Assembly (NCBI RefSeq): GCF_028290645.1
Contig: NZ_JAQGJL010000059.1
Span: 1-37,547, forward strand
Direction: 5' to 3'
DNA: 37,547 nt
DNA from: Devosia sp.
GTDB taxonomy: Bacteria > Pseudomonadota > Alphaproteobacteria > Rhizobiales > Devosiaceae
Numbering within the stretch: the first letter of the stretch is position 1; each line of letters opens with the position of its first letter. A model generated the notes under the pieces. It searched no databases and was not told the DNA's origin. It saw only the letters and a list, made by a program, of their open reading frames with translations. This document shows, one piece after another, positions 1 through 10,260 of this stretch. The position numbers were made by a program, and so were the translations under genes.

Positions 1-2
1 AA

Positions 3-1463
3 ATCCACGCGCTGCTCGGCGAGAACGGGGCGGGCAAGTCCACCCTCGTCAAGATGATCTACGGCATTATGCAGCCCGATGCGGGCGAGATCCGCTGGAA
101 CGGCGCGCCGATCACCGTCACCAACCCCAAGGCGGCGCGAAGACTCGGCATCGGCATGGTGTTCCAGCACTTCTCGCTGTTCGAGGCGATGACGGTGCTC
201 GAGAACATCGCGCTCGGCATGGATAGCAAGATCCATGCCCGCGACCTCGAAAAGAAGATCGCCGAGGTGATGAACCAGTACGGCCTGAAGCTCGATCCGC
301 ACCGCACCGTCTCGACCCTCTCGGTCGGTGAGCGCCAGCGCATCGAGATCGTGCGGGCCCTGCTGCTCAACCCCACGCTGCTGATCATGGACGAGCCGAC
401 CTCGGTGCTCACCCCGCAGGAAGTGGAGCAGCTGTTCGTGGTGCTGCGCCAGCTCGCCAGCGAAGGCTGCTCGATCCTCTACATCTCGCACAAGCTGCAC
501 GAGATCAAAGCGCTGTGCGAGACGGCAACGATCCTGCGCGGTGGCAAGCTCGTCGATACGCTCGACCCGCGGGTCGAAACCTCCCGCTCGATGGCCGAAA
601 AGATGATCGGCGCCGGGCTCAAGGACATCAACAAGCCCAAGGGCCGCACGCTCGGGCGCGAGAAGCTGGTGGTCAACCGTCTGTCGGTCCCGGGCGCCGG
701 GCCGTTCGGCATCCCGCTCCGCGACATCAGCTTCAGCGTCCGTTCCGGCGAAATCTTCGGCATCGCGGGCGTTGCCGGCAACGGGCAGAACGCACTGCTC
801 CTGGCGCTCTCGGGCGAAGTGCTGTCGGACGACGCGGAAGCGATCACCATCGACGGCGCGCCCGTCGGGCAGTTGCCGGCCAAGCGCCGGCGGCTCAAGG
901 GCCTCGCGAGCGTGCCCGAGGAACGGAACGGCCATGCCGCCGTGCCGGAGTTCTCGCTCGCCGACAACACCATCCTCACCGCCCGCGACCGGCTCGGCAT
1001 GGTCAGCGCCGGCCTGATCAGGGCTGGGGCGGCGAAAACCTATGCCGGCGAGGTGATCACTGCCTTCGCCGTGAAGGCCCTGGGGCCGGGCGCCATGGCG
1101 GGTTCCCTGTCGGGCGGGAACCTCCAGAAATACATCATGGGCCGCGAAATCCTGCAGAAGCCGGGCGTGCTGGTGGTCTGCCAGCCGACCTGGGGGGTCG
1201 ATGCGGGCGCGGCGGCCGCCATCCACCAGGCGATCGTCGATCTCGCCGCCACCGGATCGGCCGTGGTGGTGATCAGCCAGGATCTCGATGAGCTGCTGTC
1301 GCTTTGCGACACGCTGGCGGTGATCAACGAGGGCGAGCTGTCGCGGAGCATGCAGGTGGCGGGCGCCGACATCGAAGAGATCGGGCTGCTGATGGGCGGC
1401 ATCCACGGCGAGGGAACTCCGACGCCTGTCATGCTCGAGCCGGAGCTCGCCAATGCGCCTTAA
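3..1463 (+). CDS. BMP-family (nucleoside/purine-type) ABC transporter, duplicated ATP-binding subunit; 5' end outside window
   Basis: Reading frame is open from base 3 ([21 protein letters not shown], Walker A) into the listed ORF; LSVGERQRIEIVRALL signature, LLIMDEPTSVLTP Walker B, second ABC domain; followed by two permeases and a BMP lipoprotein-like binding protein. Confidence 0.93.
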   Translation: MHALLGENGAGKSTLVKMIYGIMQPDAGEIRWNGAPITVTNPKAARRLGIGMVFQHFSLFEAMTVLENIALGMDSKIHARDLEKKIAEVMNQYGLKLDPHRTVSTLSVGERQRIEIVRALLLNPTLLIMDEPTSVLTPQEVEQLFVVLRQLASEGCSILYISHKLHEIKALCETATILRGGKLVDTLDPRVETSRSMAEKMIGAGLKDINKPKGRTLGREKLVVNRLSVPGAGPFGIPLRDISFSVRSGEIFGIAGVAGNGQNALLLALSGEVLSDDAEAITIDGAPVGQLPAKRRRLKGLASVPEERNGHAAVPEFSLADNTILTARDRLGMVSAGLIRAGAAKTYAGEVITAFAVKALGPGAMAGSLSGGNLQKYIMGREILQKPGVLVVCQPTWGVDAGAAAAIHQAIVDLAATGSAVVVISQDLDELLSLCDTLAVINEGELSRSMQVAGADIEEIGLLMGGIHGEGTPTPVMLEPELANAP

Positions 1464-2547
1464 GCTCGAAAAGCGCCAGCAGCCGAGCAAGCTGATGCAG
1501 GTTGTGACGCCCATCGCCTCGGTGCTGCTCACCATGCTGGTCGGCGTCGTGGTGTTCGACCTCATCGGCATCGACGGGCAGCGGGCGGTGGTCGATATCT
1601 TTTTGACGCCGCTCCTCGCCTCCTACAAATGGCAGGATGTGGCGGTGAAGGCCGCGCCGCTGGTCATCATCGCGCTCGGCCTCTCGATCGGCAATCGCGC
1701 CAATGTCTGGAATATCGGCGCCGAGGGCCAGTATATCATCGGGGCGCTTTGCGCCGCCGGCATAGGCATTGCAGCGGGAACGGCCGGAGGGCCGATCGTC
1801 ATCGTCTCGATGATCCTTGCCGGCATCGTCGGCGGCAGCGCCTGGGCGGCCGTGCCGGCGGCGCTCAAGACCCGCTTCGGGGTCAACGAGATCCTCTCGA
1901 GCCTGATGCTCACCTATGTGGCGCTGCAGGTCCTGAGCTACCTCGTCGGCGGGCCGTGGAAGGACCCGAACGGCCGCAATTTCCCGGCCACGGCGCCGCT
2001 GCTGCCCGACCAGACCCTGCCTATCCTCTTTCCCGGCACCACCATCCATCTCGGCGTCGCCATCGCGCTGGTGCTGCCCTTCGTCTTCTGGCTGCTGATG
2101 TCGCGCTCGGTGTTCGGCTACCAGATCCGCGTCGTCGGCGCGGCGCCCAACGCGGCGCGACATGGCGGGTTCGACGGCAACGAGACGGTGTGGCTCGCCA
2201 TGCTGATCGGCGGCGGCATGGCCGGGCTCGCCGGGGCGCTGGAATTCGCCGGGGCGCTCAAGGCCATCAACCTCGGTTTCCCCTCGGGCTACGGCTTCAC
2301 CGCGATCATCGTGTCGTTCCTCGGCCGGCTGCACCCGATCGGCTGCCTCATCGCCGGCATCGTCCTCGCCGTCACCTATGTCGGCGGGCAGGTGGCGCAG
2401 ACCACCGTGCACATCCCCAACTCCACGGCCGGCATCTTCCAGGCGATGATGTTGTTCTTCATCCTCGCCAGCGACATCCTCGTGCGCTACCGCGTGCGGC
2501 TCGTTCCCTCCACCAAGGCTGCGCCGCAGCCGGCGGCAGGAGAATAG
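1453..2547 (+). CDS. ABC transporter permease (BMP/nucleoside type)
   Basis: Hydrophobic protein with NVWNIGAEGQYIIGA and GFTAIIVSFLGRLHPIG motifs; overlaps upstream ATPase gene. Confidence 0.9.
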   Translation: MRLKLEKRQQPSKLMQVVTPIASVLLTMLVGVVVFDLIGIDGQRAVVDIFLTPLLASYKWQDVAVKAAPLVIIALGLSIGNRANVWNIGAEGQYIIGALCAAGIGIAAGTAGGPIVIVSMILAGIVGGSAWAAVPAALKTRFGVNEILSSLMLTYVALQVLSYLVGGPWKDPNGRNFPATAPLLPDQTLPILFPGTTIHLGVAIALVLPFVFWLLMSRSVFGYQIRVVGAAPNAARHGGFDGNETVWLAMLIGGGMAGLAGALEFAGALKAINLGFPSGYGFTAIIVSFLGRLHPIGCLIAGIVLAVTYVGGQVAQTTVHIPNSTAGIFQAMMLFFILASDILVRYRVRLVPSTKAAPQPAAGE

Positions 2548-2549
2548 CG

Positions 2550-3494
2550 GTGAGCATGGATTTCATCATCGCCGCCATCATCACGGTCGTGGGCATCTCG
2601 ACCCCGATCCTCCTCGCCGGGCTCGGCGAGCTGGTGGTCGAGAAGTCCGGCGTCCTCAACCTGGGCGTCGAGGGCATGATGCTGCTCGGCGCCATCGGCG
2701 GCTTCGGCGGCTCGGTCATGGCCTCGATGTACGGCCTCGGGCCACTCGCTCCCTGGATCGGGGTGCTGACAGGGGCGCTTGCCGGCATGCTCGGTGCGCT
2801 GCTGTTCGGTTTCTTCGCGCTGACGCTCAACTCCAACCAGGTGGCGACCGGCCTCGCGCTCACCATCTTTGGCACGGGGCTAAGCTCGCTGATCGGGGTC
2901 AGTTTCGTCGGCCGGATCATCCCGCAATTCGGCTCGATCTTTCCGCCCGAGCTGGCGCGCGACCCGATCCTCAAGCTGTTCTTCGGCTACTCGCCGATCG
3001 TCTATTTCGCGCTGGTCATGGTGTTCGCCGTCGGCTGGTTCCTCCGCTCGACGCGCGCCGGCCTGATCCTCCGCGCCGTCGGCGAGAACGACCTGTCGGC
3101 GCATTCCATCGGCTATTCGGTGGTGCGGGTGCGCTATGCGGCCGTCGCCTTCGGCGGCGCCATGGCCGGCATCGGCGGGGCGTATTTCTCGATGGTCATC
3201 ACCCCGATGTGGGCCGAGCGGATGACTGCCGGCCGCGGCTGGATCGCGCTTGCGCTGGTGGTGTTCGCCGGCTGGCGGGCCGGGCGGCTCCTGGCGGGGG
3301 CGTATTTCTTCGGCGTGCTGATGGCGCTCGAACTCTACGCCAAGGCCGCGGGCTTCTCGATCCTGCCGTCACAGTTCTGGGCCGCCATGCCCTACCTCAT
3401 GACCGTTGTGGTCCTCACGCTGATCTCCATGCGGGATCGGGTCGGGCTCAACGCGCCTGCTTGCCTCGGCAAGCCCTTTCTTCCCGCAACCTAG
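2550..3494 (+). CDS. ABC transporter permease (BMP/nucleoside type), second subunit
   Basis: C-terminal half of ORF 1629..3494; GTG at 2550 or ATG at 2556 (MDFIIAAIITVVGISTPILLAGLGELVVEKSGVLNLGVEGMMLLGA). Confidence 0.9.
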   Translation: MSMDFIIAAIITVVGISTPILLAGLGELVVEKSGVLNLGVEGMMLLGAIGGFGGSVMASMYGLGPLAPWIGVLTGALAGMLGALLFGFFALTLNSNQVATGLALTIFGTGLSSLIGVSFVGRIIPQFGSIFPPELARDPILKLFFGYSPIVYFALVMVFAVGWFLRSTRAGLILRAVGENDLSAHSIGYSVVRVRYAAVAFGGAMAGIGGAYFSMVITPMWAERMTAGRGWIALALVVFAGWRAGRLLAGAYFFGVLMALELYAKAAGFSILPSQFWAAMPYLMTVVVLTLISMRDRVGLNAPACLGKPFLPAT

Positions 3495-3524
3495 AAAAAG
3501 CCAACAACGTAACAGGAGACGTCC

Positions 3525-4610
3525 ATGGCAAAACTCAATCGCCGCCACTTCATCGCTGCCGCAGGTGCGGCCGCCGCGGCCATGCCGCTGCTCGGCGGCA
3601 AGGCCCTCGCCCAGGAAAAGGTGAAGGTCGGCTTCATCTTCCTCGGCCCGATCGGCGACTACGGCTGGACCTGGGCCCACAACAAGGGCCGCGAAGCGGT
3701 CGACGCGGCGCTCGGCGACAAGGTCGAGACGATCTATGTCGAGAACGTCGCCGAAGACGCCTCCGCCATCCCGGTGATCCGCGACCTCGCCCAGCAGGGC
3801 TGCAAGCTGATCTTCACCACCTCCTACGGCTACATGGACCAGACCATCGAGGTCGCCAAGGAATTCCCGGATGTGAAGTTCGAGCACTGCACGGGCTTCA
3901 AGCGCGCCGACAACGTCGCCACCTACAACTCCAAGTTCCACGAAGGCCGCGCCGTCCTCGGCACCATCGCGGGCAAGATGAGCAAGACCGGCGTGCTCGG
4001 CTATCTCGGCTCGTACAAGGTGCCCGAAGTGGTGCTGGGCGTGAACGCCTTCACGCTGGCCGCGCAGAAGCAGAACCCGGCCGCCACGGTGAAGCTGGTG
4101 ATGATCGACAGCTGGTTCGATCCCCCCAAGGAAGCTGCCGCGACCGAGACGCTGATCAACCTCGGCTGCGACATCGTCACCACCCACACCGACAGCCCCG
4201 CGGCCCTACAGATCCTCGAGCAGAAGGGCCTCTACGGCTTCGGGCAGGGCGCCGACATGTCGTCCTTCGCGCCGAACGCCCACCTCACCGCCATCGAGGA
4301 CATCTGGGGCCCGTACTACATCGAGCGCGCCCAGGCGATCGTCGACGGCACCTGGGCCTCGGCCGACACCTGGGACGGCTTCAAGGAAGGCACCGTGGTG
4401 ATCTCGCCCTACAACAAGGCGGTTCCGGCCGACGTGGTCGCGCTCGCCGACGCCGTGCAGGCCGGCTACAAGGATGGCACCTACGACATCTTCACCGGCC
4501 CGATCTACGACCAGGAGGGGACGCTGAGGGTCAAGGAAGGCGAGATCATGCCGCTGGCCGACCTCGCGGTCATCGACTGGTTCGTCAAGGGCGTCGAAAG
4601 CGCCGCGTAA
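3525..4610 (+). CDS. BMP family ABC transporter substrate-binding protein
   Basis: Signal peptide with twin Arg (NRRHFIAAAGAAAAAMPLLGGKALAQ), then KVKVGFIFLGPIGDYGWTWAHNKGREAV, typical BMP family. Confidence 0.93.
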   Translation: MAKLNRRHFIAAAGAAAAAMPLLGGKALAQEKVKVGFIFLGPIGDYGWTWAHNKGREAVDAALGDKVETIYVENVAEDASAIPVIRDLAQQGCKLIFTTSYGYMDQTIEVAKEFPDVKFEHCTGFKRADNVATYNSKFHEGRAVLGTIAGKMSKTGVLGYLGSYKVPEVVLGVNAFTLAAQKQNPAATVKLVMIDSWFDPPKEAAATETLINLGCDIVTTHTDSPAALQILEQKGLYGFGQGADMSSFAPNAHLTAIEDIWGPYYIERAQAIVDGTWASADTWDGFKEGTVVISPYNKAVPADVVALADAVQAGYKDGTYDIFTGPIYDQEGTLRVKEGEIMPLADLAVIDWFVKGVESAA

Positions 4611-4628
4611 TCGCGGTATGAGTTAAGG

Positions 4629-4655
4629 AGAGGCGGACGCGAGTCCGCCTCTTTT
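4629..4655 (+). terminator. Rho-independent terminator after BMP ABC operon
   Basis: AGAGGCGGAC-GCGA-GTCCGCCTCT followed by TTTC; 10-bp perfect stem just after stop codon. Confidence 0.85.
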
Positions 4656-4678
4656 CACGACTGGTGCTTGCGGAGAGA

Positions 4679-4799
4679 ACCCCTCATCCGCCCGTTGGGC
4701 ACCTTCTCCCACAAGGGGAGAAGGCGATTGAGCCGGGAAGTTTCAGTCGGTTGCCTTCTCCCCTTGTGGGAGAAGGTGGCCGAAGGCCGGGTGAGGGGT
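4679..4799. repeat. Intergenic palindromic repeat (REP/MITE-like)
   Basis: ACCCCTCATCCG...CACCTTCTCCCACAAGGGGAGAAGGC ... GCCTTCTCCCCTTGTGGGAGAAGGTG...GGGTGAGGGGT; long imperfect inverted repeat. Confidence 0.85.
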
Positions 4800-4849
4800 C
4801 GCGGCGATAGTCGCGCGGCCGAGCGAAGCGAAGGACGACCAGGGAACAA

Positions 4850-6070
4850 ATGACTGATTTCGCGATCTTCTGGGAATGGCTGAGCTTCGGCGTGCGCTGG
4901 ACGCATGTGATCGCCGCCATCGCCTGGATCGGCTCGAGCTTCTACTTCATCGCGCTCGACCTGGGGCTGCGGAAGACCCCCAGCCTGCCGCCGCTGGCGG
5001 CCGGCGAGGAGTGGCAGGTGCATGGCGGCGGCTTCTATCACATCCAGAAATACCTGGTGGCGCCGGATTTCCTCCCCGAGCACCTGACCTGGTTCAAGTG
5101 GGAGAGCTATTTCACCTGGATTTCCGGGTTCACGATGCTGGTCGTCGTCTACTATTTCGGCGCCGACCTGTTCCTCGTCGACCGGCACGTATTCGACGTG
5201 CCGAGCTGGGTGGCGATCCTGATCTCGCTCGGCTCCATCGTCTTCGGCTGGTACGCCTATGACCTCCTTTGCAAATCGCGGCTCGGTCAGTCGACCACCG
5301 GACTGATGCTGGTGCTGTTCGCGCTGCTCACCGCGATGAGCTGGGCCTACACGCAGGTGTTCACCGGCCGCGCGGCGATGCTGCACATGGGCGCGTTCAC
5401 CGCGACGATCATGGCGGCGAACGTCGCGATGATCATCATCCCCAACCAGAAGATCGTGGTGGCCGATTTGAAGGCCGGGCGGGTGCCCGACGCCAAGTAC
5501 GGCAAGATCGCCAAGCAGCGCTCGCTCCACAACAACTACCTCACCCTGCCGGTGATCTTCTTCATGCTGTCTAGCCACTACCCGCTGGCCTTCGCCACGC
5601 CGTGGAACTGGCTGATCGCCTCGCTGATCTTCCTCGAGGGCGTGCTGATCCGGCACTTCTTCAACACCCGCCATGCGCGCAAGGGCAACCCGACCTGGAC
5701 CTGGCCGCTGGTCATCGTGATCTTCATCCTCTGCGCCTGGCTGTCGAGCAGCCCGAAGCTGCCGACCGGGGCGGAGACGGTGGCGGCGCCAGCGTCGCAG
5801 GCCTTCCTCGACAGCCCGCATTTCCAGGCGGCGAGCGACGCCGTGCTGGCCCGCTGCTCGATGTGCCACACGGCCCAGCCGGTCTGGGAGGGGATCAGCG
5901 AGCCGCCCAAGAACGTCATCCTCGACAACCCCGTCGCCATCGCCAACCATGCCGGCCAGATCGCGATACAGGCCGGCTACTCGCACGCCATGCCGCCCGG
6001 CAACGTCACGGACATGACTGACGAGGAGCGGGCGTCGATCGTCGCCTGGTTCCGCGAGGGCTCGAAGTGA
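4850..6070 (+). CDS. puuD: Urate hydroxylase PuuD-like membrane protein with C-terminal cytochrome c domain
   Basis: FWEWLSFGVRWTHVIAAIAWIGSSFYFIALDLGLRK N-terminus, multiple TM segments, C-terminal CSMCH heme motif; adjacent to guanine deaminase. Confidence 0.9.
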   Translation: MTDFAIFWEWLSFGVRWTHVIAAIAWIGSSFYFIALDLGLRKTPSLPPLAAGEEWQVHGGGFYHIQKYLVAPDFLPEHLTWFKWESYFTWISGFTMLVVVYYFGADLFLVDRHVFDVPSWVAILISLGSIVFGWYAYDLLCKSRLGQSTTGLMLVLFALLTAMSWAYTQVFTGRAAMLHMGAFTATIMAANVAMIIIPNQKIVVADLKAGRVPDAKYGKIAKQRSLHNNYLTLPVIFFMLSSHYPLAFATPWNWLIASLIFLEGVLIRHFFNTRHARKGNPTWTWPLVIVIFILCAWLSSSPKLPTGAETVAAPASQAFLDSPHFQAASDAVLARCSMCHTAQPVWEGISEPPKNVILDNPVAIANHAGQIAIQAGYSHAMPPGNVTDMTDEERASIVAWFREGSK

Positions 6071-7374
6071 GCGTGAAGATCCTCCGCGGCCGCGTCCTGA
6101 CCTTCCTTGATGAACCGCAGGGCAGGGAAGACCACGGGTGCTACCGCTATATCGAGGACGGCGCCGTGGTGATCAGCGACGGCCGCATCGTCATGGTCGG
6201 CGATTGGAATCAGCGCGCCGCGTCGCACCATGCCGAGGGCGAGATCATCGACCACCGGCCGCATCTCATCATGGCCGGGTTCATTGATCCGCATGTGCAT
6301 TTTCCGCAGATGCAGGTGATGGGTGCCTATGCCGGATCGCTGCTCGAGTGGCTGAACACCTACACCTTTGTCGAAGAACAGAAGTTCATGGACGAAGGCC
6401 ATGCCGGCCGCATTGCTAGTGCGTTCTGCGACACGCTTTTACAGTACGGTACAACCACCGCCGCATCCTACTGCTCGGTGCACCCGCAATCGGTCGACGC
6501 ATTCTTTTCCGAGGCCGAAAAGCGCAACATGCTGATGGTCGGCGGCAAGGTCATGATGGACCGGAACGCCCCGCAAGCCCTTCTGGATACACCACAATCC
6601 GCCTATGACGACACCAGGGCCGGGATCGCCAGATGGCACGGCAAGGGCCGCGCCCACTACGCCATCACCCCCCGTTTCGCCATCACCTCCACCCACGAGC
6701 AGCTCGCCATGGCCGAGGCCCAGGAGCGGGAGTTCCCGCACCTTCACATCCACACGCATGTCTCTGAAAATCATGCCGAAATCGCGCAAGCCAAAGAGCT
6801 CTACCCGAACTACGGCGACTATGTCGGCATCTACGAGAAGTTCCACCTGCTCGGCCCCAAAACCCTCCTCGGCCACTGCATCCACCTGAGCCACCGCGAG
6901 ACCGAAGTGATCGCGGAAACCCGTTCAGTTGCAGTGTTTTGCCCGACCTCGAACCTCTTCATCGGCTCAGGCTTGTTCGACTACGAACGCCAGCACGAGC
7001 GCGGCGTCCGCATCGCCACGGCGACCGATGTCGGGGGCGGCAGTTCCTACTCGATGCTGCGCACCATGGATGAGGGCTACAAGGTAATGCAGCTTCGCGG
7101 CCAAAGACTTACGCCGTTCCGTTCATTCTACCACCTGACCCTCGGCAACGCCCGCGCCATGAGCCTCGAAGACCGCATCGGCTCCCTCGAGCCGGGGATG
7201 GAAGCGGACATCGTGGTGCTCAATTCCAGCGCGACGCCACAGATGCAGCTCAGGATGGAGACCGTGGAGTCGCTCGAACAGGAGCTGTTCCTGCTGCAGA
7301 CCTGCGGCGACGACCGGGCGGTGGTCGAGACCTATGTGATGGGCAAGCCGATGAAATCGGCGCTTGCGGCCTGA
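6067..7374 (+). CDS. guaD: Guanine deaminase
   Basis: Amidohydrolase: [70 protein letters not shown]; 4-bp overlap with puuD. Confidence 0.95.
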   Translation: MSVKILRGRVLTFLDEPQGREDHGCYRYIEDGAVVISDGRIVMVGDWNQRAASHHAEGEIIDHRPHLIMAGFIDPHVHFPQMQVMGAYAGSLLEWLNTYTFVEEQKFMDEGHAGRIASAFCDTLLQYGTTTAASYCSVHPQSVDAFFSEAEKRNMLMVGGKVMMDRNAPQALLDTPQSAYDDTRAGIARWHGKGRAHYAITPRFAITSTHEQLAMAEAQEREFPHLHIHTHVSENHAEIAQAKELYPNYGDYVGIYEKFHLLGPKTLLGHCIHLSHRETEVIAETRSVAVFCPTSNLFIGSGLFDYERQHERGVRIATATDVGGGSSYSMLRTMDEGYKVMQLRGQRLTPFRSFYHLTLGNARAMSLEDRIGSLEPGMEADIVVLNSSATPQMQLRMETVESLEQELFLLQTCGDDRAVVETYVMGKPMKSALAA

Positions 7375-7408
7375 CGTGCATTCAGCACCCTGGCGCCTCA
7401 CACTCCGT

Positions 7409-7500
7409 GTCATTCCCGCGAAAGCGGGAAACTCCGTTTGCAATCTCGCGGCTGGCGAAGGAAACAGAGGTTCTCGCTTTCGCGGGAGTGACCCGGTGGG
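7409..7500. repeat. Palindromic intergenic repeat, copy 1
   Basis: GTCATTCCCGCGAAAGCGGGAAACTCCGTTTGC...GAAACAGAGGTTCTCGCTTTCGCGGGAGTGACCCGGTG; closely matches 32307..32392. Confidence 0.85.
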
Positions 7501-7523
7501 TGCGGAGGCCTGTGGAGCGGAAA

Positions 7524-9683
7524 ATGTCTGAGTACATCGAGAAATCCGGCCTCAAGGTCGACCAGCTGCTCGTCGATTTTGTCGAGAAGGAAGCCATTCC
7601 CGGCACCACCGTTACGGCCGAGCAATTCTGGGCTGGCCTCGCCGGTTTGGTGCGCGATTTCGCCCCCAAGAACCGCGAGCTGCTGGCGATCCGCGACCGC
7701 ATGCAGAGCCAGATCGACGATTGGCATAGGGGCAGCGGACCGGTGGCGGCCGATCCGGCGAAGTATGAAGCGTTCCTGCGGGAGATCGGCTACCTCGTGC
7801 CGGAACCCGCCGATTTCACCATCGAGACGACCGGGCTCGACCCCGAAATCTCCTCGATCTGCGGCCCGCAGCTGGTGGTGCCGGTCTCGAACGCGCGCTA
7901 CGCGCTGAACGCGGCCAACGCCCGCTGGGGCAGCCTCTACGATGCGCTGTACGGCACCGACGCGATCCCCCGCGATGGCGATCTGGCGCCGGGCAAGGGC
8001 CTCAACCCAAAGCGGGCAGCAGCTGTGGTGGCGCGGGCTGCGGCGTTTCTCGACGAGGCGCTCCCGCTGGAGCAGGGCAGCCATCGCGATGTCACCGCCT
8101 ACCACGTCGTGAAGCATGGCGAGTTGCGCCGCTTCGTCGCCGAAATCGGCGCGGAGCGCACCTCGCTGAAGGATTCCGCGGCATTCGTCGGCTACGGCGG
8201 CACCGAGGCGAGCGGCGAACTGGTGCTGCGCCACAACGGCCTCCACGTCGTGCTGGTGATCGAGCCCGGTAGCCCCATCGGGGCTACGCACGCCGCCGGG
8301 CTGAGCGACGTGGTGATCGAGTCGGCGCTGACCACCATCCAGGACTGCGAGGATTCCGTCGCCGCGGTGGACGCCGAGGACAAGGTCGGTGTCTATCGCA
8401 ACTGGCTCGGGCTGATGAACGGCATGCTCGAGGATACGTTCGAGAAGGGCGGCAAGACCGTCACCCGCAAGCTCAATGCCGACCGGACGTACAAAGACGT
8501 GAACGGCAGGCCGCTGGTGCTGAAGGGCAGGGCGCTGCTGCTGGTGCGCAATGTCGGGCACCTGATGACCACCAAGGCAGTACTCGATCCGGCCGGCAAT
8601 CCCATCGGCGAAGGGCTGATGGATGCGGCGCTCACCGCCCTCTGCGCGCTGTCGGACAAGGTCAACTCCACCACCGGGGCAATCTATGCGGTGAAGCCCA
8701 AGATGCACGGGCCGGACGAGGTGCAGTTCGCCTGCGATATCTTCGCCGGGGTCGAGAATATGCTGGGGCTCAGCCCCAACACCATCAAGATCGGCATCAT
8801 GGACGAGGAGCGCCGCACCTCGGCCAACCTCAAGGCCGCGATCCATGCGGCGCGGGCCCGGGTGTTCTTCATCAACACCGGCTTTCTCGACCGCACCGGC
8901 GACGAAATCCATACTTCGATGCTGGCCGGCCCGGTGCTGCGCAAGGACGATGTGAAGGCCGAAAAATGGATCCAGTCCTACGAGGACCGGAACGTCCTGA
9001 TCGGGCTCGCCGCTGGGTTCTCGGGCCGGGCGCAGATCGGCAAAGGCATGTGGGCGCGCCCAGACGACATGGCGGCGATGCTCGCGAGCAAGGCCGCGCA
9101 TCCGAATGCCGGCGCCAACACCGCCTGGGTGCCCTCGCCGACGGCGGCGACGCTGCATGCCCTGCACTACCACCAGATCAACGTGTTCGAGGCACAAAGG
9201 CGGCGACATAACCAGCCGACCCCGGGGCTCGGTGCGCTGTTCTCTATGCCGGTGCTGGACACCTCGAAGCTCGGCAAGGCGGAGATCGCGCGCGAGCTCG
9301 ACAACAACGCGCAGGGCATCCTCGGCTATGTCGTGCGCTGGGTCGACCAAGGGGTGGGCTGCTCCAAGGTGCCCGACATCAACAATGTCGGGCTGATGGA
9401 GGACCGGGCGACCTGCCGCATCTCCTCGCAGGCGGTGGCCAACTGGCTGAAGCACGGGCTGGTGTCCGAGGCCGACGTCCGTGCCTCGTTCGAGAAGATG
9501 GCAGCGGTGGTGGACGGCCAGAACGCCGGCGATCCGCTGTACCTGCCGATGGCCGGCCATTTCGATACGTCGATCGCCTATCAGGCGGCGCTGGCTTTGG
9601 CACTTGAAGGAGCGGCGCAGCCGTCGGGCTATACCGAGCCGATACTCCATGCCGCCCGGGAGAAAGTGAAGTCGGCCCTGTAG
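7524..9683 (+). CDS. glcB: Malate synthase G
   Basis: Starts [30 protein letters not shown]; contains [65 protein letters not shown]; full-length 719 aa. Confidence 0.96.
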   Translation: MSEYIEKSGLKVDQLLVDFVEKEAIPGTTVTAEQFWAGLAGLVRDFAPKNRELLAIRDRMQSQIDDWHRGSGPVAADPAKYEAFLREIGYLVPEPADFTIETTGLDPEISSICGPQLVVPVSNARYALNAANARWGSLYDALYGTDAIPRDGDLAPGKGLNPKRAAAVVARAAAFLDEALPLEQGSHRDVTAYHVVKHGELRRFVAEIGAERTSLKDSAAFVGYGGTEASGELVLRHNGLHVVLVIEPGSPIGATHAAGLSDVVIESALTTIQDCEDSVAAVDAEDKVGVYRNWLGLMNGMLEDTFEKGGKTVTRKLNADRTYKDVNGRPLVLKGRALLLVRNVGHLMTTKAVLDPAGNPIGEGLMDAALTALCALSDKVNSTTGAIYAVKPKMHGPDEVQFACDIFAGVENMLGLSPNTIKIGIMDEERRTSANLKAAIHAARARVFFINTGFLDRTGDEIHTSMLAGPVLRKDDVKAEKWIQSYEDRNVLIGLAAGFSGRAQIGKGMWARPDDMAAMLASKAAHPNAGANTAWVPSPTAATLHALHYHQINVFEAQRRRHNQPTPGLGALFSMPVLDTSKLGKAEIARELDNNAQGILGYVVRWVDQGVGCSKVPDINNVGLMEDRATCRISSQAVANWLKHGLVSEADVRASFEKMAAVVDGQNAGDPLYLPMAGHFDTSIAYQAALALALEGAAQPSGYTEPILHAAREKVKSAL

Positions 9684-9781
9684 TTACCTCGGTAACGATA
9701 ATGTGCACAGGGCAACCATGCCCGCCTCCTGTCGTTCCGAAAGCAGTAGGCCTCAAAGAAAAGAACGGTAGGAGAGTTTAA

Positions 9782-10111
9782 ATGACACGTTCCCTGCTTT
9801 CGGCGCTTGCTTTGACCGGCGCCATGATGATTTCCGGCGCCGCCATGGCCCAGACCGTGGTCGGTGGCGTTACTGTGTCGGCAGAGGACCTGCCCAAGGT
9901 CCAGTCGGCCTGCGACACTTTGGCTGCAAAGGCAAATGCCAGCACCAGTGCAACGACCGAAACCACCGCTGACGCCAATGCCAGCACCGAGCCAAGCACC
10001 GACGCCACGACCGGTGAAACCGATGCCGGCGTCGACGCCGCCACCACTACCAGCATCGACCTGGCACTTCTCACCTACGAATCCTGCAAGGAAGCCGGTC
10101 TCGTCAAGTAA
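9782..10111 (+). CDS. Small secreted protein, tandem family member 1
   Basis: Signal peptide ending AMAQ; TVVGGVTVSAEDLPKVQSACDTL, low-complexity Thr/Ala/Asp middle, IDLALLTYESCKEAGLVK C-terminus; GGTAGGAG RBS. Confidence 0.85.
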   Translation: MTRSLLSALALTGAMMISGAAMAQTVVGGVTVSAEDLPKVQSACDTLAAKANASTSATTETTADANASTEPSTDATTGETDAGVDAATTTSIDLALLTYESCKEAGLVK

Positions 10112-10128
10112 GGTACCGTCTGCTTATG

Positions 10129-10158
10129 GAGGCGCGGTGCGTGCACCGCGCCTCATTT
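10129..10158 (+). terminator. Putative terminator after secreted protein 1
   Basis: GGCGCGGTGCGTGCACCGCGCC hairpin followed by TCATTT. Confidence 0.6.
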
Positions 10159-10260
10159 GCCGCCAGTCACGATGGCGTGCAGCGGGCAACCATGCCCGTT
10201 TCCCGCCGTTCCGGGCCCAGGCCACACGAGGCTTCGCGAACCAGCGGTAGGAGAGTTCCC

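Noticed and set aside
7407-7523. N-terminal extension of malate synthase ([19 protein letters not shown]...)
   Set aside because: This segment is the palindromic repeat read as protein; the genuine start is ATG 7524
7410-9650. 746-aa minus-strand ORF antisense to malate synthase
   Set aside because: Shadow ORF from high GC codon bias; low-complexity R/A/H-rich translation, while the plus strand encodes full-length glcB
9683-9696. GTTACCTCGGTAAC as terminator of glcB
   Set aside because: 6-bp stem with 2-nt loop and no T run; too weak
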